NCBI RefSeq assembly: GCF_003369915.1 | Contig: NC_046676.1 | Coordinates: 6,014,001-6,078,000, forward strand | Length of the DNA: 64,000 bases | From: Drosophila miranda | Lineage: Eukaryota; Arthropoda; Insecta; Diptera; Drosophilidae | Direction: 5' to 3' | In this document: piece after piece, positions 1 to 12,600 of the stretch | How the letters are laid out: every line of letters starts with the position of its first letter | Numbering within the stretch: the first letter of the stretch is position 1 | Made by a program: the position numbers and the translations under genes | Notes under the pieces: model-generated | What the model was told of the DNA's origin: nothing | Databases searched by the model: none | The model's input: the letters and a program-made list of their open reading frames with translations, nothing else

Positions 1-624
1 ATGTCCCGGGGACCCTTAACAAGAGCTCTTGGTAGGTTAAGTCTCCGTAGGGGCCCGAGTTAAATTAACTCCCGTAAAACTGGATCCACTCATCTACACA
101 TATTCCATTACGTATGGGTGAGGGTATCCCTGTTGGTTGAACGAAATTTCAGCAGTTATTTCCTTGTTTGCCTTTGTGTCGAACGTTTTGGTGTTCCTTA
201 GTGGTTAGTGATAATTTTGAGTATAGCTATTTATTAATGAGAAAGATGAAATTGTCAATTTACGATTATTAAAGCTTGGATATATATTGAAGCATGATGC
301 ATTAAATTTAAAATAGAGGGAGGACGCGTGGCGTAGCCATGGATTAGGCCAGCCGTTACCGTTCCAGCAGAGGGTGGCCAAAATGAACGTTGTGTTTGGT
401 CACAGGTAGGGCGGGCGCGCGAAGTGATAACACCCAAGCTTCACCCACTTGATAGCCGTCTGTTTATGATTTTCTTTGTTGTTGTTAGGTTGTTGTTAGT
501 TTTGATGTCCCGAGAAGTAGTATGTCTCCTTTTTTGTCTACATTTGGCGGGCAAGGGGAACTACCCAGCCCTGGGGTCGACAGCTAGCCGGCATTGCCCT
601 CTGGGAAACAAGCCAAGTGTAACA
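1..624 (+). repeat. 5' LTR of copy A (3' part only)
   Basis: It matches the last third of the 1633-bp LTR at 3038-4670 with about five differences, and ends in the same AGTGTAACA. The start lies before the window, so the left target-site duplication cannot be read. Confidence 0.92.
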
Positions 625-626
625 AA

Positions 627-636
627 TGGCGCCCAA
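627..636 (+). other. Primer binding site, tRNA-Lys-like, copy A
   Basis: TGGCGCCCAA lies two bases after the 5' LTR. It is complementary to the 3' end expected of a fly tRNA-Lys including CCA, although the match stops after about ten bases. The tRNA assignment rests on known Osvaldo/Ulysses-type elements. Confidence 0.65.
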
Positions 637-1807
637 ATTTATTTTCGAATTCGCATGCATCTGGACAGACGCAGGTTCGGGTGGTATTACAAGAAATGTC
701 ACTCGGGCTGGTAAAGCCAGATGAGGGGAATGAAAAAATATAATAAATTTAGTGGAGAAGACGACAGCTCGCGAAGTGCAGTTTAGCTGTCCCGGCAGAA
801 GTCGCTGCTGCAGGCTTAAGGTGAGCGTAAAGCTGGTCCTTAATGGCGCGGGGTGATTGATGCTAGGGATGGATAGACGGAGGCAGTTAACGGATATATA
901 AAATATGTGATTGGGACTTACGAATTACAGTTGAACATTTTGTCGCTATTCGATGTCGCAAGTGAACGTAAGTCACTGCCGTTCAACAAAAAAATGGACA
1001 GGGAGTTTGCGACGGACACATTGCCTGGTGGACTGTGATATCGAATAAATCTGTGATGGAATGTGATATTGGAATAAGTTAGAGTAAGTCATGTAGGTAA
1101 ATGTTCATTGTAGTTTCGCACCTGTTTGTTTAAAACAAAGCCGCTTTCGTGTTTTTGAACCTGTTGTCTGTCTGCCGAGAGGTGGTGAGGAGTAGGTGGC
1201 CCGGGAGTCGTAAAGACAACCCGCGATGCATCTGTTGTCATGGCAGATCGGTATGATGGATGACAGGAACAAATCACAAGCAAAGTGAGCTCATGCACCG
1301 TGAGGCTTCTCGTTTATCGGCCATCGCTTAGAGCGATGACTAGAGTAGATGACAGGCCACACAAAGGTGGTGTTCGTAATTGTAGGATATCCGTAGGGCG
1401 ACTGTCAAGTGGAGCGCAGAAACTGGAGCGGTTACTGGTCCCGGCTAGTCACGTGTCCCCCTCTTAATGAATCTTGTAAGAAGAAGAAGAACTGTTAGGA
1501 ATTTTTGTTGTTAGGTTTTGTGTTGTGTTGAATGTGTTTGAAGTTTGAGTGTCTTAGGTGTCGATCGAATATACATGTATGTTATTATTTATTTATTCAA
1601 ATATTTAATTGCATATATCTCGTTAACGGCGCTGGTTGGCGCAATATTTATATCGGTATTTATTTATCGGAGTATTTATTGGTCCGAAGCGTGGTGTTAT
1701 TTATTCTTACTAGTTATTTCTTTGGGTATTTATTTCTTTATTTATATATATATTCTTAGTTTAGGAGTTTCCCTTTTTTTTTGTAATATTGGTGTTGCTC
1801 GGTGCAG
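637..1807 (+). other. Untranslated leader of copy A
   Basis: About 1.2 kb of non-coding retroelement leader lies between the primer site and gag. It is nearly identical to 14078-15258 on the other strand. No convincing coding sequence was seen. Confidence 0.75.
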
Positions 1808-3055
1808 ATGCCACAAGAAGGGGGTAGTCGACAGTATCATACGCGATCACGCGTAAACAAAACAGTGGACCAGATAGGAGAAGTGTCAGGGGCGATGTTT
1901 GATCAAGATCGGGAGGAACTTGGAGCTGTGGGTGGGTTGCCAAGAACACCGGTCCAGGCCAGGTCAGAAGAATGGCCAATGTCCGATCCTACACCCACGC
2001 TTGCTTCCGAACTGGCATCAGCAGTCAACGTATCGTTGGCTCAGGCTCATGCGACACACAGGGCAGCGAACACTGACTCGATTAGTCGGGTGTTGCAGGA
2101 GGAGTTGCGTAAGGGGTTTATCGAGATGATGCACCAACTCAACGAGGTACTCCAGCCGGTTAGACAGCTGCAGCAGCAGAAGGAACCGCAGCGGGAGGAG
2201 GTTCACCACGAGCAGGAGTATCGAGGAGCAATCCCGAAAAGGAAGCCGTCTAGCACGACTGATGCGCCGATTCCGCCACCAAAACCATTTTTGGCTCGCT
2301 CGGGGCGAGGTGGTATTGGTCCGGAACCGTCTTCAGGAGTAGGACCGACCGCATCCAGTGAGCAGCATCAACGGGGAGGGCATCAAGCGCGAAAATGGCG
2401 AAACCCGATAGCACTGAGACACTCGGGTCAGGTTCGTGGCGAGGGTAGGAGAGCTGGTGGGATTCCTCGAGAAGATCCGCATCCAAATCCCCCGGGTTAT
2501 AGACCTTGGCCACGGTGGGGCCGAGTCGAAAAATGGGACGTGACGTTCGACGGAGACAGCAACAAAATGACAGTCGAGGATTTTGTGTTCCGAATTAAAT
2601 TCCTACAAGCCCAATGCCGCTGTCCGTGGGATGAAGTTCTAAAGGGATTTCATCACCTGGTTACAGGAAACGCGCGGGAATGGTACTGGCAGTACATCCG
2701 TGATCATGGCGGTGGTGTTTGGCAGGAACTAAGGGGCGACTTAATTGCTCGTTTCCGAGGCACGGCGTCCGAGTTCGACCGCATGAGAGAACTGCGAGAA
2801 AGAATGCAGCGGTCAAACGAGAGTGTGGAAGACTTCCATGTCATGAGAAAGCTCGCGTCGAGGTTGGAGATGCCACCACCTGAAAAGGAGAATGTAGTGA
2901 GGTGTGGGTGTGGCCTACGTTGGGCGCGGCAGAAGAATGCAGGGCACGCCGGCTTGTGCTCAATAGTGTTCCGGAATCCGGTGGGCATGCCCACGCGTAT
3001 GTTGTCCCTCCTGGGACTGACGACATACTCGTGGTGGTGTTTCAGTCCCACCTGA
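1808..3055 (+). pseudogene. gag: gag, 3'-truncated by internal deletion
   Basis: The first ATG of the open frame is at 1808. The frame runs through a Gln-rich stretch and a capsid-like region with WDVTFDGDSNKM and a SNESVEDF block. It crosses the deletion join at 2888-2891 and then reads unrelated sequence to a stop inside the 3' LTR. The zinc-knuckle nucleocapsid found in the longer copy is absent. The N-terminal half is more complete than in the longer copy, because it keeps about 247 bases missing there. It would make a Gag with a nonsense tail, so it is called broken. Confidence 0.85.
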
Positions 3056-4670
3056 ACGATAGGTGGCCAGGGCTGAGGGCGACGCGCCATCTAGCGGAAG
3101 TCCAGGGAGGCTCGATGGTGTATTGGGACATCGGGGGGAGCTGGAGCCGTTACTGGGGATATAAGGAAGAGAATAGGATTAGTTATATGTATTAGTAAGG
3201 GAAAAGGGGATAAATAGGAGTGAAAATATTAGAAAACGTGGATTGGATTATGGAAATGGTGGAGCGTGGACGGAGTAACGTCGAAATTTGAAATTTTGTG
3301 CTTAAAACAGAAAGTTTGAAGTGAGTACAGAAAAGGCGGGCGATAAAATAGGTTGTAATGCAGAAAATTTTACTAACAGCCGGCAAGGAATATAGCCACC
3401 AGAACCGGGCCAGAACGTTTCCTGGAGAGGGACACTGGAGTTCGAGAAAGTCGACTGCAGAGAAGAAGACTGCCCAACGGAACCTGAGTGAGTTCGTTCC
3501 AGTTGCGCGTGTGTGAGCCAAGTAGCGCGGGACGTGTGAAGGGGGAGGGTGAAAGAGGACGATTTAGCTGCCAGGGCGATTCTAGCCACACCGCACGATC
3601 GTTGCATCGCCTTCCAGTGCGTGCCACACGTTTGGTCTCATTCACCAAGTAAAAACCCCGAAACCCTATTCACACACACACACACGCGCACACGTATACA
3701 CGGACCTATATAAATTTAGGGCTGACCGGCCACGGCCAGCGATCGCCCGCGTCGTTTGAACTTAAAGAATAAAACATAATCCGCACTCCAAACACCGTTC
3801 CAAATTAAATGTTATTTTGTTCCGTGTGTTGTCCTTTATTTAGTAATTAGTATTAGCTTAAACCGTTTAACGTAAAATCTTGGCCATTGAAAAAAAATAT
3901 GTAAAAACACCAACACCTTTCACGAACCTAAATCTGCGATCAGCTGTTCAGTGCCAGAAGATTAACCCTTAGTGGGTGACGCGGGGGTCCCATCAGTCCA
4001 CCGTATTTGGTCGAGCGATTTGTGGAAAAATATTGTTTATTGATTATGTCCCGGGGACCCTTAACAAGAGCTCTTGGTAGGTTAAGTCTCCGTAGGGGCC
4101 CGAGTTAAATTAACTCCCGTAAAACTGGATCCACTCATCTACACATATTCCATTACGTATGGGTGAGGGTATCCCTGTTGGTTGAACGAAATTTCAGCAG
4201 TTATTTCCTTGTTTGCCTTTGTGTCGAACGTTTTGGTGTTTCTTAGTGGTTAGTGATAATTTTGAGTATAGCTATTTATTAATGAGAAAGATGAAATTGT
4301 CAATTTACGATTATTAAAGCTTGGATATATATTGAAGCATGATGCATTAAATTTAAAATAGAGGGAGGACGCGTGGCGTAAGCCATGGACTAGGCCAGCC
4401 GTTACCGTTCCAGCAGAGGGTGGCCAAAATGAACGTTGTGTTTGGTCACAGGTAGGGCGGGCGCGCGAAGTGATAACACCCAAGCTTCACCCACTTGATA
4501 GCCGTCTGTTTATGATTTTCTTTGTTGTTGTTAGGTTGTTGCTAGTTTTGATGTCCCGAGAAGTAGTATGTCTCCTTTTTTGTCTACATTTGGCGGGTAA
4601 GGGGAACTACCCAGCCCTGGGGTCGACAGCTAGCCGGCATTGCCCTCTGGGAAACAAGCCAAGTGTAACA
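3038..4670 (+). repeat. 3' LTR of copy A
   Basis: The LTR is 1633 bp, beginning TGTTTCAGTCCC and ending AGTGTAACA. A TATA-like TATATAAAT lies at 3707-3715 and an AATAAA at 3768-3773, which suggests a short R region followed by a U5 of roughly 0.9 kb. A CA-rich microsatellite lies just upstream, near 3672-3698. The right flank is TTTTATCA. Confidence 0.92.
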
Positions 4671-5038
4671 TTTTATCAAAGATTGATAAAACAAGTATCG
4701 GTACAAAAAATATCGCCCATCGGTCCATCCATTTTTCTTGCACATGCACACACACACATACACTCGATGAAGACGTGATGGGCGCACCATGTTTAAGGGG
4801 GATTCCTATTTTCTATTGGGACTCGTCGGCTCATGCATGAAAGCAAACTAATAAAATTTATTGCATATATTTGTAATTCTGGGCAGCAGAAGTCGGGGTG
4901 TGTGGGCGTTTGGCGATTGCTGCTGCTTTTTTTTCGTCGATCTCCTGCCCCTGCCCCCTGGAGTGTTTTATTACAACTCCCCCACCTCGATCCAAAGCTG
5001 CAGATGAAAGCATTTTAGAATGGATCTCTCTGTTTCAG
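4671..5038 (+). other. Intron 3' part upstream of the unidentified gene's penultimate exon
   Basis: This is AT-rich sequence with a CA microsatellite near 4745-4765. It ends in a polypyrimidine tract and TTTCAG at 5033-5038. It carries no coding signal of its own. The retroelement at 1-4670 therefore lies inside this intron. Confidence 0.6.
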
Positions 5039-6070
5039 ATTGTCTACTCGGAGGATGAAGAGGTGGCCTGCACGGACTTCACCAACGACTTCTACAAACT
5101 GGTCAACATCCGCTCCAATTTGTCGCGCAGCCTCTACTCCTACCTCGAGGGCGAGACGGATGACGAGGACGAGGATGACGATGATGAGGCAGATTCGAGC
5201 ATGTCCGAGAGCCGAGCGGCACACACGGCCCGGGCCGCCACCAGTCCCACGCCCAGCGAGGCGGGACGGGCTCAGCGGATGAGCTGCTCCTCCAGCGAAA
5301 CGGACGAAAACTCGATCAGCCACCCGCCGCCGCCGGAGTCGCATCAGGAGAAGGAAGAAGAGCCTGACTACGCGGTCATTGACGAGTGCCGGCGCCGCGT
5401 CGGTGACATCGAAATCGAGGACGTGCCGCTGATCATGAGCGCCACGCCTTTGCAGCCCCGCAATAAGCAGCAATGCATAGCACAGATCATCAAGAGCGAG
5501 CTGCGACGCCCGTCCCATGTGCTGGTAAAGTCCAAGTCTGTGCTGGAGAAGCAGGAGCCCAGCTGCATCCTACGCCACAATCAGCGTTGCGAGCTGGAGT
5601 TCACTGTGGTGCGCAGCGACAGCATCAGCTGTGCCCTTATGGCTTATGGCAGCGCCCCCGTCACCTGCGATCGTGTCCAAGCTGAAGGAGCGAATTCTGA
5701 ACCGCAAATTTTACCGGGTGACGTCCCCGGTGCAGATACCAGCGGCTGCATCCCCAAAGAAGGTGAGTACATCTTTAGATCCCAGAATGTGTATACGTAT
5801 CCTAATCTGCGACGTATTTCCAGAAGCAAGCTAAGTCAACGGAGCTGCCTGCCCAAGGCAGTGCCCACCAGAATTCCAACGAGCATCAATTCATCGACGT
5901 CCTCCACCTCGTCAGTGTGGTCATCCTCGCTCTCGCCTTCGTCTTCGACTCCTTCGCCACAGTCGCCCCAACAACAACAAAAGCAGCAGCAGCCAAGACC
6001 CTCAGGACAGCAGCAGCGCAAATCGAAAATTCCTCCGCCAGTTCCTGTGCAGCGATCCTATGCGAGCTAA
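5039..6070 (+). CDS. Last two exons of an unidentified acidic, low-complexity protein; reading frame in conflict
   Basis: The exon opens after TTTCAG at 5033-5038 with IVYSEDEEVACTDFTNDFY. It continues through an acidic stretch (about 5155-5200), Ser/Pro-rich sequence and PDYAVIDECRRRVGDIEIED. A 61-base intron, 5763-5823, has GTGAGT and TTCCAG ends. The last exon in one frame encodes Ser/Thr-, Gln- and Pro-rich sequence ending PVPVQRSYAS. The strong frame changes around 5655-5661, in a run of five C, where SKLKERILNRKFYRV begins in the next frame. Splicing from that frame does not lead into the Gln-rich frame of the last exon. So at least one, perhaps two, single-base indels are present, from real decay or sequencing error. 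The 5' exons lie left of the window. The family was not recognised. Confidence 0.6.
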   Translation: MVYSEDEEVACTDFTNDFYKLVNIRSNLSRSLYSYLEGETDDEDEDDDDEADSSMSESRAAHTARAATSPTPSEAGRAQRMSCSSSETDENSISHPPPPESHQEKEEEPDYAVIDECRRRVGDIEIEDVPLIMSATPLQPRNKQQCIAQIIKSELRRPSHVLVKSKSVLEKQEPSCILRHNQRCELEFTVVRSDSISCALMAYGSAPVTCDRVQAEGANSEPQILPGDVPGADTSGCIPKEGEYIFRSQNVYTYPNLRRISRSKLSQRSCLPKAVPTRIPTSINSSTSSTSSVWSSSLSPSSSTPSPQSPQQQQKQQQPRPSGQQQRKSKIPPPVPVQRSYAS

Positions 6071-7050
6071 GTGGCGGAGTGACGTCGCAGTTAAATCTCA
6101 AATAAATAAACGTCAAGCAAACAAATATTCAAAGATTAAAAAGACTATATTGTGATATATCCAAACAAACAAACAAAGCACAGAGGAAGAGTGTAAGAGT
6201 GGGGCGGATAGCCAACAGCGAGTTTTGTATGTAAGAATACGAGTATTTATGTATTGTATATTGTAGATTTTTGGATAATGTTTTACTTTGTAAGCGGCAG
6301 CACTGCCAACTGTTTCCCCAATTAGAGGCCCCCACACTAAAAATGCCCTGCCTTGATGGCTCGCCCTGCTGTATGTCCTGTATTTTGTAGAGCATCGCGG
6401 TTGCAGCCCCCGAATCGGGCTATAAGTTGTACTAACTATTATACATACTGCATATGGCATTCAGAGTGTAGGATTACATATATTAGATGAACTAAAACCG
6501 TAGTCTTCCGCACAAATCGAGTGTATTCGCAGTAGGCATTTGTAGACCTGGTTATCAACATTAACGAATTAGAGTTACACACACACACTCACACTACCAA
6601 CAGTTGGACATTTGCATTTAAGGGTGAAATAGAAGTATATATGAAATTGCAGTATAAAATGCATTTAGGTACGATATATACATACGACTTATACTATCTA
6701 TATACACGCGTATGGTTTCTAAGCGAACATAAAACGACAGCAGTAACAATAACCTGTACATAACAGACCCCAAAAGTCGATTAAAATCCCTCTTCTATAT
6801 GTATAGTAGTTAGCGTAGCACTGCTCTGCTCCTCAGGCTGCTGCCACCGACTAAATAATAATCGCAGCAGCCCGCATCCTAAGTATAAATACGTATCGTA
6901 TAGATATATACACATACAATATAGAGAACAGAACGCACTCCATATACAATGCTCGGCAGAGAGAAGGTATCACTTTAAGCTCGTATAAACATTATAAATG
7001 TATTTTCTTAGCGTAGCAAGTACAAAAATAAACAAAAAAGAAGTCACAAA
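6071..7050 (+). other. 3' UTR of the unidentified gene
   Basis: A long AT-rich stretch follows the TAA at 6068-6070. AATAAATAAA lies early, at 6101-6110, and AATAAA late, at 7027-7032. No other gene is visible, and the late signal probably marks the main poly(A) site. Confidence 0.55.
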
Positions 7051-7154
7051 ATATAAATTATTGACCCACACCTGCGTTGCCCTTAATCTAGTAATAGTAA
7101 TAGTAATAATCGAATAATTTATATTTTGTGACTTCTTTTTTGTTTATTTTTGTA
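7021..7154. repeat. Perfect 42-bp inverted repeat with ~50-bp loop
   Basis: Positions 7021-7062 are the exact reverse complement of 7113-7154. The loop, 7063-7112, contains a (TAGTAA)n-like run. The left arm holds the late AATAAA of the upstream gene. The transcript could fold into a long hairpin at its 3' end. Confidence 0.95.
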
Positions 7155-7828
7155 TCGGAAAGTTTAATGGAACCCGGCAATTGGAATGGGCAAATGACGC
7201 CAAGAAAGGAAAGCGTCTCAACAACGAAGCCAACACTAATAATTAACATATGTACATATGTATATGGAATCATCATTGGAGCCGGTAGGACTTTAATATA
7301 GTCCCGAATATCATCAATATCAAACACCAGAGCTGTTCAACATCGAAAAGATGGCTGAACAATTTTTTCGTTTCCGCGCAACCCTATTTTATTTATTTTA
7401 TTTTATTTCCCTGCAATTTGCTAGAGTACAGTGCTGTTACATAAGGATTTATAAAGATTTTGTAGGCAGCGATGGCGTCTGTTGATGGTGCGACTCATCC
7501 ATGGTGTTCCACCAGATCGACCCCTGCAGAAGGTTTGCTGGAAGCCCTAGGTCCAGCGATGCGAATGACGAATACCTGGAAAAAGGAAAGTACAAATTCA
7601 ACGATTAATGTTACACCCAGACGGAACCTTTATACGAGACGGTTGCTGCACAAGTTCGCAAGGTGCTTTGGGCCCCACCCTGAAAGTAAATATAGTGGAT
7701 TAGGCCTATTGGGGACACCACTTAAAAAAAAACGCACCAAAAACTCGACCTCTTGGGTGGTGTGGAATGAGTTTTTCTTATTTAATGTATAAATATGTAA
7801 AAATACGTTTTTTTTTGTTATATTTCAT
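7155..7828. other. Gene-free spacer left of the long retroelement
   Basis: It is mixed AT-rich and ordinary sequence. A moderately GC stretch at 7470-7580 might be an old repeat fragment, but nothing is recognisable. It ends in TCAT at 7825-7828, the target duplication of the element at 7829. Confidence 0.5.
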
Positions 7829-9463
7829 TGTTACACTTGGCTTGTTTTCCAGAGGGCAATGCCGGCTAGCTGTCGACCCCAGGGCTGGGTAGTTCCCCTT
7901 ACCCGCCAAATGTAGACAAAAAAGGAGACATACTACTTCTCGGGACATCAAAACTAGCAACAACCTAACAACAACAAAGAAAATCATAAACAGACGGCTA
8001 TCAAGTGGGTGAAGCTTGGGTGTTATCACTTCGCGCGCCCGCCCTACCTGTGACCAAACACAACGTTCATTTTGGCCACCCTCTGCTGGAACGGTAACGG
8101 CTGGCCTAGTCCATGGCTTACGCCACGCGTCCTCCCCCTCTATTTTAAATTTAATGCATCATGCTTCAATATATATCCAAGCTTTAATAATCGTAAATTG
8201 ACAATTTCATCTTTCTCATTAATAAATAGCTATACTCAAAATTATCACTAACCACTAAGAAACACCAAAACGTTCGACACAAAGGCAAACAAGGAAATAA
8301 CTGCTGAAATTTCGTTCAACCAACAGGGATACCCTCACCCATACGTAATGGAATATGTGTAGATGAGTGGATCCAGTTTTACGGGAGTTAATTTACCTCG
8401 GGCCCCTACGGAGACTTAACCTACCAAGAGCTCTTGTTAAGGGTCCCCGGGACATAATCAATAAACAATATTTTTCCACAAATCGCTCGACCAAATACGG
8501 TGGACTGATGGGACCCCCGCGTCACCCACTAAGGGTTAATCTTCTGGCACTGAACAGCTGATCGCAGATTTAGGTTCGTGAAAGGTGTTGGTGTTTTTAC
8601 ATATTTTTTTTCAATGGCCAAGATTTTACGTTAAACGGTTTAAGCTAATACTAATTACTAAATAAAGGACAACACACGAAACAAAATAACATTTAATGTG
8701 GAACGGTATTTGGAGTGCGGATTATGTTTTATTCTTTAAGTTCAAACGACGCGGGCGATCGCTGGCCGTGGCCGGTCAGCCCTAAATTTATATAGGTCCG
8801 TGTAAACGTGTGCGCGTGTGTGTGTGTGTGAATAGGGTTTCGGGGTTTTTACTTGGTGAATGAGACCAAACGTGTGGCACGCACTGGAAGGCGATGCAAC
8901 GATCGTGCGGTGTGGCTAGAATCGCCCTGGCAGCTAAATCGTCCTCTTTCACCCTCCCCCTTCACACGTCCCGCGCTACTTGGCTCACACACGCGCAACT
9001 GGAACGAACTCACTCAGGTTCCGTTGGGCAGTCTTCTTCTCTGCAGTCGACTTTCTCGAACTCCAGTGTCCCTCTCCAGGAAACGTTCTGGCCCGGTTCT
9101 GGTGGCTATATTCCTTGCCGGCTGTTAGTAAAATTTTCTGCATTACAACCTATTTTATCGCCCGCCTTTTCTGTACTCACTTCAAACTTTCTGTTTTAAG
9201 CACAAAACTTCAAATTTCGACGTTACTCCGTCCACGCTCCACGATTTCCATAATCCAATCCACGTTTTCTAATATTTTCACTCCTATTTATCCCCTTTTC
9301 CCTTACTAATACATATAACTAATCCTATTCTCTTCCTTATATCCCCAGTAACGGCTCCAGCTCCCCCCGATGTCCCAATACACCATCGAGCCTCCCTGGA
9401 CTTCCGCTAGATGGCGCGTCGCCCTCAGCCCTGGCCACCTATCGTTCAGGTGGGACTGGAACA
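7829..9463 (-). repeat. 3' LTR of copy B
   Basis: The LTR is 1635 bp. On the minus strand it begins TGTTCCAGTCCC and ends AGTGTAACA. It carries several private changes relative to the other LTRs, including a two-base C insertion near 8135. Confidence 0.93.
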
Positions 9464-9603
9464 CCACCACGAGTATGTCGTCAGTCCCAGGAGGGACAAC
9501 ATACGCGTGGGCATGCCCACCGGATTCCGGAACACTATTGAGCACACGCCGGCGTGCCCTGCATTCTTCTGCCGCGCCCAACGTAGGCCACACCCACACC
9601 TCA

Positions 9604-12600
9604 CTACATTCTCAGGTCTTTGGCGTGGTACACTCCTATGGGACGGCCGTTAAGGTCCTCCAGAGCATACGCGTTCTCTCCTACTGGCTTCACTACCCGG
9701 CATCGGATGAATTTGCGCGCGAACTTGGCATTAAAGCCTTTTCCGAAGTCACTAAGGACAAAATTTCGGCGGAATACCTCTTGTCCCGGCCTCGCGTAAA
9801 ACACCCGAGCTCGCTGGTTGTATCTTACCCTACTACGCTCGTATGCCTGATGTAAACTAGCGCGAATCCTCTCTTGGATGAGTTGTCGCTTTTCCTGACC
9901 CTCCAGCAGTGATATGTCATGCTCGCCGATTGACCGCAGTCGCTTTGCCAGCTTGTAGCATGACCCATGCAAATACATTTGCTGCCCGAAGACTGCAAAG
10001 AATGGTGTTACGCCTGTCGCCTCGTGAACCGAGTTCCTAATAGCCAGTTCTATCTCCGGCAGATGCACATCCCAGTCCCGGTGATCGTCTTCCAGATACG
10101 CCCGAATCGCGCTGAGTACTGTGCGATTCACGCGTTCGGCTGCGTTACTCTGCGGAGAATACACTGGCGTCCTCATATGAGTGACTCCGAATGCATCGGT
10201 CATCTCCTTAAAAGTTTTCGAGACGAACTGAGCCCCATTGTCCGAGTGAATCATCTCCGGCACTCCAAACTTGTAAAACACCTCGTGAACGAGGAATCTT
10301 ACAACTTCCTTTGCTGTGGCCTTGGTCATGGTCTTTAGGAATGTGAACTTAGAGAACTGGTCAACTACAATAAATATCCACGCCTGACCGTTCTTTGACC
10401 GCGGATATTTGCCCAAAAAATCAATATAAAGTTTTTGGAACGGGCGCTCAGTGACCACTTCTTGCCCCATCCCGACCTGCATCCGATAATTCGGCGCTTT
10501 CGACTCCTTGCACACGGTGCACCGTCGGATATAATCCCGCACCTCTATCGCCATGTTCGGCCAGTAAAACTGCCTACGCAATAAGTGCAAGGTTTTCGCG
10601 ATTCCTCCGTGCGCTGTCTTCTCTTCCGAATGTGCTTTGTCTATCAACGCGGCCGTCAGCGAACTCGGAACCCACAATTTCCAGACGGCGCCCTCCAGTT
10701 GATCATCCAATCGTTCAAAGCGCATGCGCTTGAATATCATGCCGTCAACAATCTGGAGATCAGGTAAGCGGTCTTGGTTCTCTGTTATTTCCTTCCTTAA
10801 CTCCTGATATTCTCCAGATTCAAACTCCACCGTTTCAAAACCCAGGATACTACTCGGATCCACTTCCAGCTCTTCAATACTGCGTGACAATGTATCTGCC
10901 ACTACATTGTCCGCTCCTTTCCGGTGTTCTATGCCGAAATCGAAGGCCTGCAGTTGAAGGGACCAACGAGCTAAGCGACCATCCAGGTTCTTCATGGTCA
11001 TGAGCCATTTGAGACTGGCGTGGTCAGTTATGACAGTAAACGGCATAAGCTCTACGTACGGACGGAACTTAAGGATCGCCATGAGGGCTGCCAGACACTC
11101 TTTCTCTGTCACCGAGTAGTTTTTTTGGTGGCAATTCAGTTTGGCAGAGAAAAACGCTATGGGCCTCTCGTTCTGCTCGTCATCCCTTTGGAAGAGTACG
11201 GCTCCTACTCCATAATGTGAGGCGTCGCACTGTATGTAGAAGTGCCGCTTGAAATCCGCGTGTACCAGGACTGGTGCCGAGGTGAGTGCAGCTTTTAGCT
11301 CCCCCATGGCTCGTTTTGCCTCCTCCGTCAATTTAAACTTTCCATTTCCCGACTTTTTCAGGGCGTCTGTTAAATCCCAGGTATTTAATGTTTTTATAGC
11401 AAAAATGAGATTTGCTCAGCCCTATCGTTAAATTTGCTTCTCGTAGACGCTCGGCAACCTGTCGCAGAATCTTCACGTGCGTTTGGAAGTCCTCAGCTAT
11501 AATCAGCAAGTCGTCGAGATACGCATAGACGTTTGAACGCATCTCAACCGGAATCACCTTATCGACCAGTCTACATAGGCGTTGGGCGGCGTTGCAGAGG
11601 CCAAAGGGCATCATACGGAACTGGTACAGAGGCCGTCCCGGCACCGTGAACGCCGTATATGGTCGACTCTGCTCGTCCAGCTCGATTTGCCAAAAAGCGA
11701 ATTTTAAGTCGACGCTGGAGATATATATCGTCTGATCGAGACGCGACAAAATCCCCTCGATGCTAGGAAGTGGGTAAGCGTCCTTGATGGTTACTTTGTT
11801 GAGCTTTCGGGCATCGAGGCAGAAACGATTTTTGCCCGGCCTTCGCACCACGGTGGTACGGTTGCTCCACGGACTATCACTGTACTCGATGACTCCCAAA
11901 GCCAACATTTTGTCCACCTCACCACACACCACTTCCTGCATCGCTGGCGACAGCGGGTAATGTCGATCCTTCACAGGCTCGGCCTTCTCCACCAACTGAA
12001 TTTTGTGAGTCTCTCTCGACGTCCTCCCCAGGCCTACGGCTTCGAAAGTCAGAAACTCTGCCTTCACCTGATCCAAGGCTGCCCTTTGCTCTTCTGACAA
12101 CTCCCATCCTTCCTGCACTATCTCCTTCTCCGGGCCTTCCACATAGTGAGCGACTTGATCAGCCAGCACTTCTTCCACTAATCTGTGAGATGCCCCTACT
12201 GGACCTTCTCCCATCACCTCAGGAGCCAATGAGAATACCCGCCAAAAGTCTACCCCCAAGTAAATTTCCTGTTCCAAGAAAGGGCATACGAAAAACGTTA
12301 ATCTTTTTACCTCTCCCTTGTATTTCACCGGTAATTCTACTCGGCCAACGATTGCGCGATCTTCCCCATTCGCTACCTTCACTATAGAAGAATATCGACG
12401 AGCCTCCACGCCCAGCTTCTCCAGGAATTCCTGACCATTACACCCTAGCATGCTGTGTGTAGCGCCTGAATCCAACAGGCCTCGCACGGACTCGCCCATT
12501 ATAGAGATTTCTGCGAAAACTTTCGGGTCTTTCTTGCACCAACGCTTTACTGAAGCAATCACCTGCCTCCTCATAGCTCGCCTTTGCTTAAAACGGGATC

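Larger units (their letters stand above)
1..4670 (+). mobile_element. Ty3/Gypsy LTR retrotransposon, copy A, internally deleted
   Basis: The copy has a 3' LTR (3038-4670), a short internal region (625-3037) and a 5' LTR cut by the window edge. The internal region is about 2.4 kb, against 5.8 kb in the related copy at 7829-16903. All of pol and the nucleocapsid end of gag are missing. The join lies at 2888-2891, where GAGA is shared by the two sides, and sequence just upstream of the 3' LTR follows directly. The copy therefore encodes no enzyme and could move only with proteins from elsewhere. The family looks like the Osvaldo/Ulysses group of Ty3/Gypsy, judged from the pol proteins of the longer copy and a tRNA-Lys-like primer site; the family name is inference. 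Confidence 0.9.

Noticed and set aside
8367-9310. Several + strand open frames of 60-110 codons in the LTR at 7829-9463
   Set aside because: The same frames recur in every LTR copy and have no coding texture. They are antisense frames of the LTR.
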